Below are positions 1-9,562 of a stretch of DNA of 17,500 nt, in pieces. The stretch is from Neocallimastix lanati (nom. inval.) (Eukaryota; Neocallimastigomycota; Neocallimastigomycetes; Neocallimastigales; Neocallimastigaceae), in the NCBI GenBank assembly GCA_016946835.1, contig JACVTC010000019.1, positions 1,392,501 to 1,410,000 of the forward strand. The letters run 5' to 3'. The position numbers and the translations under genes are program-made. Each line of letters begins with the position of its first letter. Within the stretch, counting starts at the first letter, position 1. The notes beneath the pieces were generated by a model. The model was not told where the DNA came from. It saw only the letters and a program-made list of their open reading frames with translations, and made no database searches.

Positions 1-2776
1 TTCTTCTTCCTTTGTTTCATTTCCTTCAGTTAAAGAAAAGCTTTCATCAGAAGATAATTCTTCATCCTTATAGTCCATAGAAAATCTTAAAACTTGAACT
101 CTTCTCTTCACTACATTAGGAGATTCCATAATCGAAATAGATTTTCTATTATGAAGAAGTGGTGCCAATTTATTTTTATTTTTTACATTATCAACGCTTC
201 TCTTCATACTATATGTTAATTCATAATTGGTGAAATCTATTTCATCATCACTCTTAGATGAAAGTAAATTATTAATAGTATATTCCCTATTTATCTTTAA
301 TAAATCGAAATCTTTTAACGATTTACTATCCTCATTATTAATATTATAAGCTTTTTGTTCCATTCGCTTTTCTATCATTTTTGATATATAAATATAATAT
401 TCAGTTCTTGCTGTTTTAGGTAAAGAATTAATTTTAATTAATTTAGCAAGAGGCATATCATCATCCGAAAGATTAAGGATTTCTTCATCATAGGCAGATG
501 AATCTGTTTCAGTACCAGAGGATTCATCATCATAATACTCTTCTGCAGCAGATAATGATATTGCATTACTAATTTTTTTAATCCCATCACCAACAAATTT
601 CTTACGAGAATTTGGAGATAAATTTTCCAATAAAAGTTCTTCTTCTTCTTCTTTGGTATGTTTTGATTTATCACGATGGCGGTTATGATGATGATGATGA
701 TGACGACGATGTGGTTTTTTATTTCCATTTTCATCACTTCCATCATTTTCATTCTTAAAATGTTTATGAGTTTCAGCTACTGATTTTGGTTTATTTTCAT
801 AGACAATAATTTGTGATGGTGATCCTATAATAAGATTATTATTAAGATTATTATTAAGATTATTATTATCTAATTTATCATTTGATGATACAACTTCATT
901 ATTATTATTATTATTATCATTGTCATTATCATTTGATCCACTACTGTTATCTCTACTCAATTTTGAAAAAAATTTATTGTGTTTTTTCATTGATTTGGAT
1001 GAATTCACTTCTTCGGAATTTGTATGATTTTCTAATGGTGACGCACTGTTCGTTATAGAAAATTCATCTGATGATTGAGAACTAATAAGAGGATTTTTCT
1101 TTCTATCATTTTTCAATGAAGAAGTTAACAAAGATTTTAATATTTTTCTATGACTAGATTTCTCTTTCTCATTTTTTGACTCGATATCTTCAGATTCATT
1201 TATTTCTTCTTTTGTAAACGTAATTGGAGTTAAAACATTGTTTTCTTCATTACTAAGTTGGCTTGGTATATACTTATCCTTTGATATAGACCTTGAAATT
1301 GTACTTTCAGTGTTACGACTAGAATTTGATGGTGATAAATCTAATTTTCTTTCTGTATCTTCAGAACTAATAGAAGAAGATAAAAAATTCTTTAAGGAAT
1401 GGTTATTTTTCTTTTTAATTAATCTGCTAAATATTCTTGTTTTCGATTTACTTTCACTTGCTGTTGATGAAGTGTTATCATTTATAGTATTGTCATCTGT
1501 TTCTAATGAAGGAATATTATATAGTGAATAGCCAGTATCAAATTCATTACTATCAAATTCATTATTATTAATTTTACCATTATTTGAATCAAATTCATTA
1601 GCACTTGAAATTGTTTCTTTTTGATCTTCAATCTTTATTGATGGTGTATTCTTATTTTGTATATATAATTCATTTTTCAATATATGATCTGGCGATGTTG
1701 AAATTAGTGTTTTAATACTTTTATTTTCTTCTTCAGTTACATTTACATTATCACTACTATTTACATTATCATTATTACTATTTTCTATATTAGTATTTTG
1801 TAGCATATTACTGTCCACGAATGGAGGTTTCTCTGTTAAAATTTCATTTTTATTTTCTTCATTTTCTGTTTTGGTTAAATTTTGAAGTGATGATATTCTT
1901 ACGGTAGGCACAGGAATTGGTGATTTCAAAGGTGAACTTGAAACTAAACTTTGAGGTGATTTAAGACTATTTCCAATTTCATCAAAATTAATTAGTTCAT
2001 TTTCTATATCATCACCTATATCATTTTTCTGTTGCATGTCATATTTTTCAAATATAGAACCAAATGAATTAATTGATGAAGGAAGTGAAGTACTTGAAAA
2101 GTTTTTAAAAGAGTAATTCTTTGAAGCGGAACTTGATAATACTTCAGAATTACTTACATTTGTATCCACTGAAATTCTATTCTTTTTTGCTTTTGCTTTT
2201 TCTTTAATTGCTTTTCGTTTCATAATTAAATAATTCTCTAAATTATTAATTACATCTTTTAATTGTTTTATCTTATCTAATGCTACTGTATAATTCTGGC
2301 GTTTTAAATAAGGGGATGGTTCTATTTATTATTTTGATTTTATAAAATTTTACGATTTTAATTATATGATAAACATATAAAATTAATATTATTTTAATAT
2401 TAATATTAAATTACAAATTTATTATAATAATAGTATATCATTAATATTGATGTTGTTTATTTTTATTATTGTTGTTATTGATTATTATTATTTTTTATAA
2501 CAATAAATTAATATATATAAAAGTTTAAAAATTTAAGAAAAAAAAATAACAAATTATTATATTTATCTACCATTTAGTAATGAAGTTACGATAGAATTAA
2601 TTTCCTCTAAATAACTTGTATATGACTAAAAATATATTATTAATATTACATTTTATGTAACAATATTAATATAAAATTTATTTAAAGTTTAATATAATAA
2701 TAAATTTTTATATTAAAATATTACCATCTTGATATATCTATACTTTATTATTTATGAATTTTCTAAATTTTGAAAT
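1..2776 (-). CDS. 3' part of spliced gene for a long Ser/Asn-rich, largely disordered protein (runs off left edge)
   Basis: I do not recognise this protein. On the minus strand one frame is open from about 2325 to position 1 with no stop, about 773 codons, so the stop lies outside the window. Upstream, exons can be joined in frame. Main exon 1-2321 is preceded by a GTAGAT...AATAG intron (2322-2570), a 55-nt exon 2571-2625 (SYTSYLEEINSIVTSLLN), an intron 2626-2743, and an 11-codon exon 2744-2776 (ISKFRKFINNK). Phases match at each join. The N-terminal visible part (SYTSYLEE... to KAIKEKAKAKK) is predicted helical or coiled coil. The rest is low-complexity Ser, Asn, Glu and Lys, with a His6 run, an acidic E5 run and many SP/TP and basic-Ser sites, suggesting a phosphorylated cytoplasmic or nuclear scaffold. 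That role is inference. Antisense and out-of-frame reading frames here are shadows. The main exon is well supported. The small exons are splice predictions, and the true start is not identified. Confidence 0.7.
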
Positions 2777-2862
2777 CTGATTAATTTAGATAAATTTAAT
2801 TCAATAATTCAATTGAAATTATAACAATTATATATGATAAATTCATAAAATATTACTTTTAC

Positions 2863-2889
2863 TTTGTAAGCAATTGAATTCAATATATT
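2863..2889 (-). other. possible further upstream exon of the left gene
   Basis: Minus strand. A donor GTAAAAGT at 2862 and below would join in phase 0 to the 11-codon exon at 2744-2776 through an 86-nt intron ending in TTAATCAG. The reading in the same phase is NILNSIAYK, extending a hydrophobic-helical pattern. The acceptor side is uncertain, because an AAG or ATAAG a little upstream could serve. The 5' exons of this gene are therefore only tentatively placed. Confidence 0.25.
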
Positions 2890-3743
2890 TATATTATTCT
2901 TTGAAGTACTTATAGTATTTTTAGATTTTACATAATAAAATTTATATTTTTATAAAAATTTAATTTATATTTATATTATTTAAAATAATTAATTTTAATA
3001 ATTTTGAATATATGATAAATAAAAATAAAAAATAATAAATAAAAAAAAATTAATAATTTTTAAAACTATCTTAAAAAAAATAAAAATAAATAGAAAAAAT
3101 ATTTTTTTAAATAGAAAAAAAAAAATATATTAAAATTTAACCCAAAATTTTCTATTAAATTAATTTAAAATATATATATTAAAATATAAACATAAATATA
3201 TTATTATATAAACATAAATATATATAATATGTAAATATTTAAATAATTAAAAAAAAATAATAATCAATACTCATTAAAAAGAGTTTGATTATTTATTTTT
3301 ATGTATAAAATTTATATTAATAATATTAATAAATGTTTTTAATAAAAAGTAAAATCTGATATATATGTATATATATTTTTTATAAAAAATATACTTTGAA
3401 TTTTTACTTTTGAAATTTGTATAATATATTAATATATATATAATATATTAAATATAATATTTATTCATATAATATATATAATATATATATCAGTAATGAA
3501 TTTATAATTTATTAATTTAAATTTCAATCCGTATTAATATAGATTTTATTTATTATATTAAATATTAATATTTTTATATATATAATATTTTATATATTTA
3601 ATGATATAATATTTAATATAATAAATAAAATTGATTTTTATATATTTTTATTTTTTTAATAAATAGATTGATTTTTAATTTTTTTTTATTATTATTTATA
3701 TTGTAAAAAAAAGTAGTAAAGATATTATTATTGTTATTTAAAT
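2890..3743. other. AT-rich intergenic DNA
   Basis: Almost pure A/T with many short TA palindromes and A runs. No convincing reading frame or splice-consistent exon was seen on either strand. The main structure is the inverted repeat at 3543-3631. Any promoter of the left gene (minus strand) and of the pseudogene at 3744 (plus strand) would lie here, but no specific site is recognisable. Confidence 0.6.
3543..3631. repeat. perfect 25-bp inverted repeat with 39-nt spacer
   Basis: The arms 3543-3567 and 3607-3631 are exact reverse complements over 25 bases (they begin ATTTTATTTATT and end AATAAATAAAAT). Although the arms are A/T only, a perfect match of this length exceeds the short TA palindromes around it. 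It could be a cruciform-forming element or the remnant of a foldback or MITE insertion. No target-site duplication was identified. Confidence 0.6.
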
Positions 3744-4859
3744 ATGGAGAATATAGATGAAACAAATGAATTAGTATAAAAGATAAGAGAAGAATTAGAA
3801 AAAGTTTTGATCAAGAAGTTATTGATCTAGCTAATAAAATACAAGATATTAAAATATATGATGATCCAAAAATTGATGAATTATTTAAAACAATATTTGG
3901 GAATCCTAGAAATAAAGATATTACAATAAGATTTTAAAAGATTTAATTAATTTGGATATAAATGAGGATGAAGATATTAATTTTTTAGATAAGAAAAATC
4001 TTTTCAGTGAATATGAACCTAACCAAAAAAGACCTATTGTAGATATCAATATGGAGATAAAAAGTAACCAAAGTAAAATAAATACTCAAAATAACGATTA
4101 AGAAGCCTTTAATTCTAATTCCGAAACAGCTATCCAACAAACTAAACAAATTAAACGTAATAAAAATTTACCAAAAAAAATATTAGTGAAAATGCAAGTT
4201 TTTAATGATTCCAATTTTTTTACTTTTATTATTCACAACGTATTCAAACAATTTATTAATTTATACCATAGAGATGATGAATTTGTAAATAAAGCAAAAA
4301 TTATTTCATTAAATTTTTTATATGATAATAAATTCAGACTCAAAAAAAAAGATAGTCGTAAATTTTTCCATAATTTTAATATTAATTGTAAAGATATAGA
4401 TGAAAAATATGAAAATATTGAAATTTATATTATTGAACTCGCAAGATTTGATATAAATGATTTTGATGATAAAATTGATAATAATTTATGGGTTGCCTTT
4501 TTAAAATGTATTACTTATGAATTGGCAAAGTTTAATATCAAAGGAGAAGAGAAATCCTACTGAGTACCCGTTAACCATTTATCACAAGATTTTATTGAAA
4601 AATTATCACATATTAAAGAAATTGAGTAAGCCATTGAAGTATGTAGAAAGAAACCTAAAAATTATGAGAAGTATCAAAAATTATTTTCTATGGATGAAAA
4701 AATTAAAGAATTAGAAAATAAAATTAATGAATTGAAAAATGAAAATGATTTTTTCAAAAAGAAATTGAAGAATTAAAAGGAAATATGAAGGAAATGAAAT
4801 TACATTTAATAAACTTTAAAATTTTACAAATTAACCTAAAATTATTATATTTAATTTAA
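3744..4859 (+). pseudogene. decayed gene, unknown protein with C-terminal coiled coil
   Basis: Protein-like sequence on the plus strand starts at the ATG at 3744 but is broken repeatedly. Within otherwise continuous frames there are stops TAA at 3777, TAA at 4099, TGA at 4561 and TAA at 4627. Frameshifts lie near 3800, near 3935 and in the A-run near 4755. The longest intact stretch (4186-4563) reads as a helical, Lys/Asn/Ile-rich region. After 4627 the frame continues into a heptad-like coiled coil (MDEKIKELENKINELKNE) that resumes after the last frameshift as EIEELKGNMKEMK. No enzyme motif or known domain is recognisable. Composition resembles the other Asn/Lys-rich proteins of the window. 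The breaks could in principle hide introns, but no GT...AG pairs fit them, so a pseudogene is preferred. Confidence 0.6.
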
Positions 4860-5032
4860 AAAATAACTTTATATTATTATTTAATTTATATTTATTAAAT
4901 ATATAATTTCAAATTTTTAATAAATAAATAGTAATTAAATAAAAAATAAATATATAAAAAATAAAAGAATAAATAAATTAAAAATTAAATAAATGTATAA
5001 TAATTACAAATAAATAATTGTAAATAATTGTG

Positions 5033-5116
5033 ATAAGCATTTTCTTAATTTTATTTGTTATTATAGTTATACTTTCAGTAGTGATTTTAGTAGGTATTGT
5101 AATTAAATCTAAATGA
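5033..5116 (+). pseudogene. short hydrophobic (transmembrane-like) reading-frame remnant
   Basis: This frame reads 27 codons that are almost entirely hydrophobic (FLILFVIIVILSVVILVG) and ends IVIKSK then TGA. That looks like a membrane anchor with a short basic tail. There is no ATG; the frame is closed upstream by a TAA at about 5021, and the only nearby possible acceptor is AAG at 5035-5037. It lies 170 bases downstream of the decayed coiled-coil gene and could be its last exon, a separate remnant, or a chance product of T-rich sequence. Confidence 0.2.
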
Positions 5117-5190
5117 AATAATCAGGTTTCATAATTGTTGGAATCTTGAAAAAAGTGATGATCTTTATCAGTAATTGTAATGATGCTCTA

Positions 5191-5230
5191 TAATGACATA
5201 AGGCGATACTGCCTTATCATATTGTCATTA
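5191..5230 (+). other. two-step hairpin in AT-rich spacer
   Basis: TAATGAC (5191-5197) pairs with GTCATTA (5224-5230), and directly inside it ATAAGGC (5198-5204) pairs with GCCTTAT (5211-5217) around the loop GATACT. The six bases CATATT form a one-sided bulge. Fourteen perfect pairs including G/C pairs in this background suggest a structured RNA or a regulatory element. Transcription and function are not shown. The strand is arbitrary. Confidence 0.45.
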
Positions 5231-5297
5231 AATTCTTGCATGATTCTATTGTTTTTAATTCAATTTATTTTTTAAAAATAATTTCTAATGAAGCCAC

Positions 5298-5298
5298 T

Positions 5299-5364
<66 letters not shown>
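5298..5364. repeat. (TTTA)n microsatellite
   Basis: Uninterrupted tetranucleotide TTTA/ATTT tract of about 67 bases (roughly 17 units). It carries no reading frame and probably varies in length between strains. Confidence 0.95.
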
Positions 5365-5366
<2 letters not shown>

Positions 5367-5502
5367 ATTTTAAATTTTTATAATTTTAAATAAGAATTTA
5401 TATAAATTTAATATATAAAATTTATATAAAAAAATGATTTGTTTATACTGAAAAAAAATAATAATTTTATTTTAAGAAAAAAAATAATCATTGTAAAATA
5501 AT

Positions 5503-5601
5503 TATAACTTCTTCCCCTCCAAAGAGAACTGATATCTCCACCACTTGATAAAGTACGCCAGGTTCAGTATCTCTTACTAGTTCTTACTAGGAGAAGTTAT
5601 A
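5503..5601. mobile_element. 95-bp miniature inverted-repeat unit flanked by TA (MITE-like)
   Basis: The unit 5505-5599 has terminal inverted repeats TAACTTCTTCC / GGAGAAGTTA (ten pairs with one bulged T), and a TA dinucleotide lies directly outside each end (5503-5504 and 5600-5601). This is the pattern of Tc1/mariner-type MITEs. The interior is richer in G/C than its surroundings and contains smaller repeats: TTACTAG twice, and ACTT-gata-AAGT as a hairpin. A structured non-coding RNA is the main alternative. A TA flank is weak evidence in such AT-rich DNA. Confidence 0.4.
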
Positions 5602-5680
5602 TATTTTATTTATGTAATTAATTAATTTAAGGGATTTACAAATTTAATACAATTAAATTTTTTGAAACTTTAATTCCTGT

Positions 5681-5698
5681 TTTTTTTTTTTTTTTTTT
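5681..5698. repeat. poly(T) tract
   Basis: An 18-base T run followed by a short complex patch (GTGTCACATCATGTCACC within 5706-5724). No gene is associated. Confidence 0.8.
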
Positions 5699-5732
5699 CC
5701 GTTTAGTGTCACATCATGTCACCTAAATCAAA

Positions 5733-6035
5733 AAAATTTTATTTATTTATCTATTTATTTATTTATTTATTAATATTTATTTATTTATATTTATTTATTT
5801 AAATTTCTTATTAAACTTATTAATATTTATTTATTTATTTATTTATATTTATTTATTTATATTTACTTATTAAACTTATTAATATTTATTTATTTATTTA
5901 TATTTATTTATTTATATTTAACAATATTTATTTATTTATATTCATTGCCACCTCATTTATTTATATTAATTTATTTATATTTATTTAAATTAATTTACTT
6001 ATTTACATATTTATTTATTTATTTATTTATAATTA
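5733..6035. repeat. degenerate TTTA repeat region with a 59-bp duplicated unit
   Basis: The stretch is dominated by TTTATTTA and TTTATATTTA variants. Within it a longer unit beginning CTTATTAAACTTATTAATATT occurs at 5807 and again at 5866, a 59-bp tandem duplication with small internal differences. No reading frame is supported. Confidence 0.75.
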
Positions 6036-6918
6036 CCAATTAAACTTTTGTTATTATAATTTAATATTTTATTCTTCCTAATCATTTAATATTAATAAAT
6101 TAAACTTATTAAAGTTTAATTTTAATAAAATCAATTTTCAAAAAAAAAGGAAAATTACAATTAAAATAAAATTTTCAAAATAAATAAAAAAAATTTTTTT
6201 TTTTTTTTGAAGATTAAATAAAAATATATTAAAACTAGTATAAATATTGTAAAACAAATTAAAGGAGTAGTAATATTATTTATTAATTATAGTATTTTAT
6301 TTATTTTGTATTACATTCTTTTAATTATTAAAATTTGTTACAAATGATAATAGTATCATCATAGGTTTTAAAAATTTAAAATATTTATATTATATTTTTC
6401 ATGCATTTTTTATTTTCAAATAATAAAAATTAAAAAATTAATTAGGATGAAAATTATACAAATTAGAAAAAAATTGATATTTTAATACTAAAATATCAGT
6501 GAAGCGTTCTCATCTATTATACATGTATATATAATATATATATTTATATTTATCAATAAATCAATATTAAAAAATAAATATACAATTTTCATTTTATTTA
6601 AATAAATTTTACTGTAATTAAAAAAAAAATATAAATATAATATATTTGATTGTAAAAAAAAATATAAAAATGATAAAATACAAAATAATTATATCATGTT
6701 AACTATTATTAATTTAATAGAAATAAAGTATAAAATATAAAATTTCTATAATTATATTAGTAGTACTAAAAAATAATTCACAATTCTAAATTTTCTTTTG
6801 TTATTTATAATAATATGATAGAAATAATTGGAATCATCATAAATGGTTTTATTATTTGACATATCCACAAACATTTTATCTTAATATTCTTCATCATTTA
6901 AATGTGATAGAATTATTG
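6036..6918. other. AT-rich intergenic DNA with one perfect small hairpin
   Basis: No protein-like frame was found. Positions 6475-6498 form a perfect hairpin, TGATATTTTA - atac - TAAAATATCA, followed by the higher-complexity patch GTGAAGCGTTCTCATC. Poly(T/A) stretches lie near 6185-6210. Confidence 0.6.
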
Positions 6919-7123
6919 TAGTTGTTCTTCCCTCAATGATGATTCAAAAAATCACTGAGAAGAAACTAATTGTATAAAGCGGCTAATAGGGAATGTCTTT
7001 CATATTAGCCTTGCTCAGAGAGAGGTCCGAAAGGGTATAGCATAGAATCCGATGAGAATCCGATACGTTTAAGGGAGAGACTTGTGGTCCTATTACCTAT
7101 GTTAATTCCAGTCTAAAAAAAAA
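6919..7123 (+). mobile_element. SINE-like short retroposon, plus orientation, A9 tail
   Basis: A compact island of about 200 bases, far richer in G and C than its flanks, ends CCAGTCTA followed by A9 (7115-7123). It holds a perfect 8-bp stem (GGCTAATA ... TATTAGCC, 6980-7009) and a tandem AGAATCCGATG / AGAATCCGAT pair at 7044-7064. There are no open frames of note. The 3' end matches that of the unit at 7357-7653 on the other strand, so the two probably belong to one family mobilised by a LINE. The left boundary is approximate: AAATG...AATTA at about 6900-6915 loosely resembles the sequence after the A tail, so any target duplication is degenerate. No clear Pol III A/B boxes were found. An unrelated structured RNA gene is the alternative. 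Confidence 0.4.
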
Positions 7124-7292
7124 TGACATCAATTACAAAAAAGAATAGTTCATATTTATTAAAATTTATATAATTTTTAATTTATTTATGCTTCATTCAT
7201 TTATATAATTTTTAACTTTTTATTTTAACACATTTTATTTAATTATTATTAATTTTATTATTTACATTAAATAAGGGTTTATTTAACCTTAG

Positions 7293-7314
7293 TTTGACAT
7301 ATATATATGTCAAA
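7293..7314. repeat. 22-bp perfect palindrome
   Basis: A perfect palindrome with TTTGACAT at its left end and ATGTCAAA at its right end, around a TA core. It sits between the two SINE-like units. Just upstream AAGGGTT...AACCTT forms a second short inverted repeat. Either could be a protein-binding site or simply cruciform-prone sequence. Confidence 0.6.
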
Positions 7315-7342
7315 ATAAATTTCAATAAAAGGCTCACTAATT

Positions 7343-7667
7343 CTCTTAAAAATCAATTTTTTTTTATAGACTGAAGACTTTGGTCTTCCCCATATAGTAA
7401 TATGGGTGTATGATTAACTGCCATACCAATACGGCGTCGACGCTCTCAACTCCCCATAAGCAAAGAAACTTCATATAGAAGCACAATACGCGATCCTCGA
7501 GGGAAAGCAGAGCCAACTATAGGTGGCGTCCTTGCCATCCCAGAGGAGCTGGACACTGTAAATCCTCTCAGACAAGGCTTACGCAATGGGATTCTTACAG
7601 TATTAGAAATATAGAAACATAGAAAGTATACCTACCTGAGTATCGTTTAACCCCTCTTAAAAATCAA
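7343..7667 (-). mobile_element. SINE-like retroposon, minus orientation, with 14-bp target-site duplication
   Basis: The unit 7357-7653 (297 bp) is bracketed by an exact 14-bp direct repeat, CTCTTAAAAATCAA, at 7343-7356 and 7654-7667. Read on the minus strand it starts GGGGTTAAACGATACTC and ends CAGTCTAT followed by A9, immediately before the duplication. A terminal A run next to a target-site duplication is the hallmark of LINE-mediated retroposition. The body is strikingly complex for this locus, with many short hairpins (GAAGAC...GTCTTC, CCCATAT...ATATGGG, GTATG...CATAC, GAGGA...TCCTC) and no long reading frame. It is probably a SINE or a retroposed copy of a structured non-coding RNA. Family identity is unknown, and no convincing internal Pol III promoter was found. 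Confidence 0.6.
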
Positions 7668-8814
7668 AAATTCTTATTAAAATGATTATAACATATCAAT
7701 GTATGTCATAAGTTGTTTTTAAATTATTTAAAAAAATTTTAGATAAATGAATACAGGAAGTTTAATTTTTAAAAAAAAGGTCTTTTTAAGACTTTTTTCA
7801 AAAAAAAAAAAAAAAAAAATTATGAAAGCCTATTCAATAAAAAATAATAAATATTATGTATTATATTTTTTAATTTTGTGAATAAATTATGATTATTTTT
7901 ATAGTTGAGTTTATTATTAACAATTCTTTCAATCAACTTTTTTTTCTATTATTATAATAAACTTAAGCATTATCAATTATAATTTGTTCATATTTCAATA
8001 ATTAATTATAATTAATATTAAATAAATAATTTTTTTTTTTTAAAAAAAAAAAAAAATTATATATTTAAATGGTATAAAAATTTAAAAAAAAAAAAAAATT
8101 ATATCATATTATCAAATCATTACATTTTATTTTTGATAATATATTTATTATTTAATTTTATTTTTTTCAATATAACTCGATTTATTATATATTTAAAAAC
8201 AAAACTATTATTATTTTCAGCATTAAAATCACTATAAAATATTCATTTTTCATTTTTATTTAGATAAAATATTCCAATAAAGTAAATTTAATATTCCTAA
8301 TTTTTATTTTTTCTAGTTTTTTAATTTTAATTAAGCTTTTTTTTTTTTATTTTTTTATTTTTATTTTTATTTTTATTGGTTAAAATTTACATTTTTATTA
8401 AATTTTTTTAACATTATTATAAAAATCTATTTATAGATTTTCTAATTTTAACATAGCATTCTATTTTTTTTTTTTTTTTCTTGGACGCTATACAAAGTTA
8501 ATGGAACAAATAATCAATATATTTGTATTTATTTTCTTTTTAAAATTACTTTTATAAAATTTTTTTTTTATATTTTTTATATATTTTTCCCCATTAATAA
8601 AAAGAACTGAAATAAAAAATAGAAATAAAATAATTAATATATATTTTTTTCACTATATAGTAGCTAATAAATATATTATATTTTTAAATAATATCAAATA
8701 GTTTTAATGTATTATTTACCCTTTTTAGTTGAATTATAAAATAGAATAAAATAAAATATAAAAATTTAATATATTAGTTAATATATAATTATTTAATTTT
8801 TATTTCGAATTTAG

Positions 8815-8845
<31 letters not shown>

Positions 8846-8907
8846 AATAGGATTAAATAAAATAATATAATATTTAGTATATTTAAAAATTAGGGAAAAA
8901 AAAATAA
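7668..8907. other. AT-rich intergenic DNA and presumed xylanase promoter region
   Basis: Homopolymer-rich sequence with A/T runs near 7800, 8031-8055, 8340, 8468 and 8818. No reading frame is credible. A short complex patch (CTTGGACGCTATACAAAGTTAATGG, about 8480-8504) stands out roughly 400 bases upstream of the xylanase start and might carry regulatory sites. No known motif was recognised. Confidence 0.5.
8816..8843. promoter_or_regulatory. poly(dA:dT) tract upstream of the xylanase gene
   Basis: An A run of about 28 bases lies 65-90 bases before the xylanase ATG. Such tracts exclude nucleosomes and are common in promoters of AT-rich fungi. Its role here is inference, as similar runs occur throughout the window. 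Confidence 0.3.
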
Positions 8908-9518
8908 ATGAAGTCAAACTTAAAAAAATTTAGTTTATTTTCAATATTATTCTCAATTATTAATGCTAACTATGTTAATAAAAGAGATCCTTATTGGATT
9001 AAAATGTCCGATGTTATTCAAAAGGTTAGGCCAGATTTTTATTTCGGAGTCACAACAACAAAAAGTTCATTCAAGAATTCAAAATACAATGATATTATTT
9101 CTACATATAATTTGCATGGTAAATAAAACTAAAATTAAAAAAAAAAATAGTAATAATAATAATAAAATAACGATAATATGAAAATGTTAATACTAAATAA
9201 TTCAAATATTTAATAATTGAAATAATAAATAAAATAAAAATTTTAATAAAAAAATTATTATTTGTATAAAATATTAATTATACAAATGTATTAATTAGAA
9301 CAGTTGCTGGAAATGAATGTAAATTTTATACATTAAATAGTTCTGAAGATTTTAAAACAACGCCATGCGATGAATCATTAGCTTATGCTAAGAAATTTGG
9401 TGTAGCTTATCGTGGACATAATCTTTTTTGGCCTGCTAATTCACCTGTAAATAAAATAACATAAAATAAAAAAAAATATTACAATAAAATTATATACATT
9501 ATATGTTTTTTTTTTTTT

Positions 9519-9562
<44 letters not shown>

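Noticed and set aside
438-752. 104-codon minus-strand frame rich in Met, Ile and Lys
   Set aside because: It is an out-of-frame shadow of the long Ser/Asn-rich coding exon on the same strand.
1238-1531. 97-codon plus-strand frame
   Set aside because: Antisense shadow of the left gene; the hydrophobic composition comes from reading Asn/Lys/Ser/Glu codons backwards.
5150-5240. C/D box snoRNA (GTGATGATC and AATGATG resemble C boxes)
   Set aside because: No D box CTGA at a suitable distance and no terminal stem linking the boxes.
5555-5575. tRNA or Pol III B box (AGGTTCAGTATC)
   Set aside because: It deviates from the B-box consensus at the end, and no cloverleaf or A box fits around it.
6485-6515. 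U6 snRNA fragment (ATACTAAAAT and GTGAAGCGTTC are both present)
   Set aside because: The two pieces are adjacent instead of about 60 bases apart, and the conserved ACAGAGA and AGC elements are absent. The first piece is simply part of a perfect hairpin.
7535-7600. RNase P/MRP RNA, because CTCAGACAAGGCTTACG resembles the conserved ACAGA...GGCTTA element
   Set aside because: The partner strand of helix P4 could not be found at a suitable distance, and other conserved regions were missing. The flanking 14-bp duplication and A tail favour a retroposon. A covariance-model search would settle it.
8963-9181. Second plus-strand frame overlapping the first xylanase exon
   Set aside because: It runs out of frame through exon 1 into intron 1. 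The other frame has the signal peptide and GH10 motifs.
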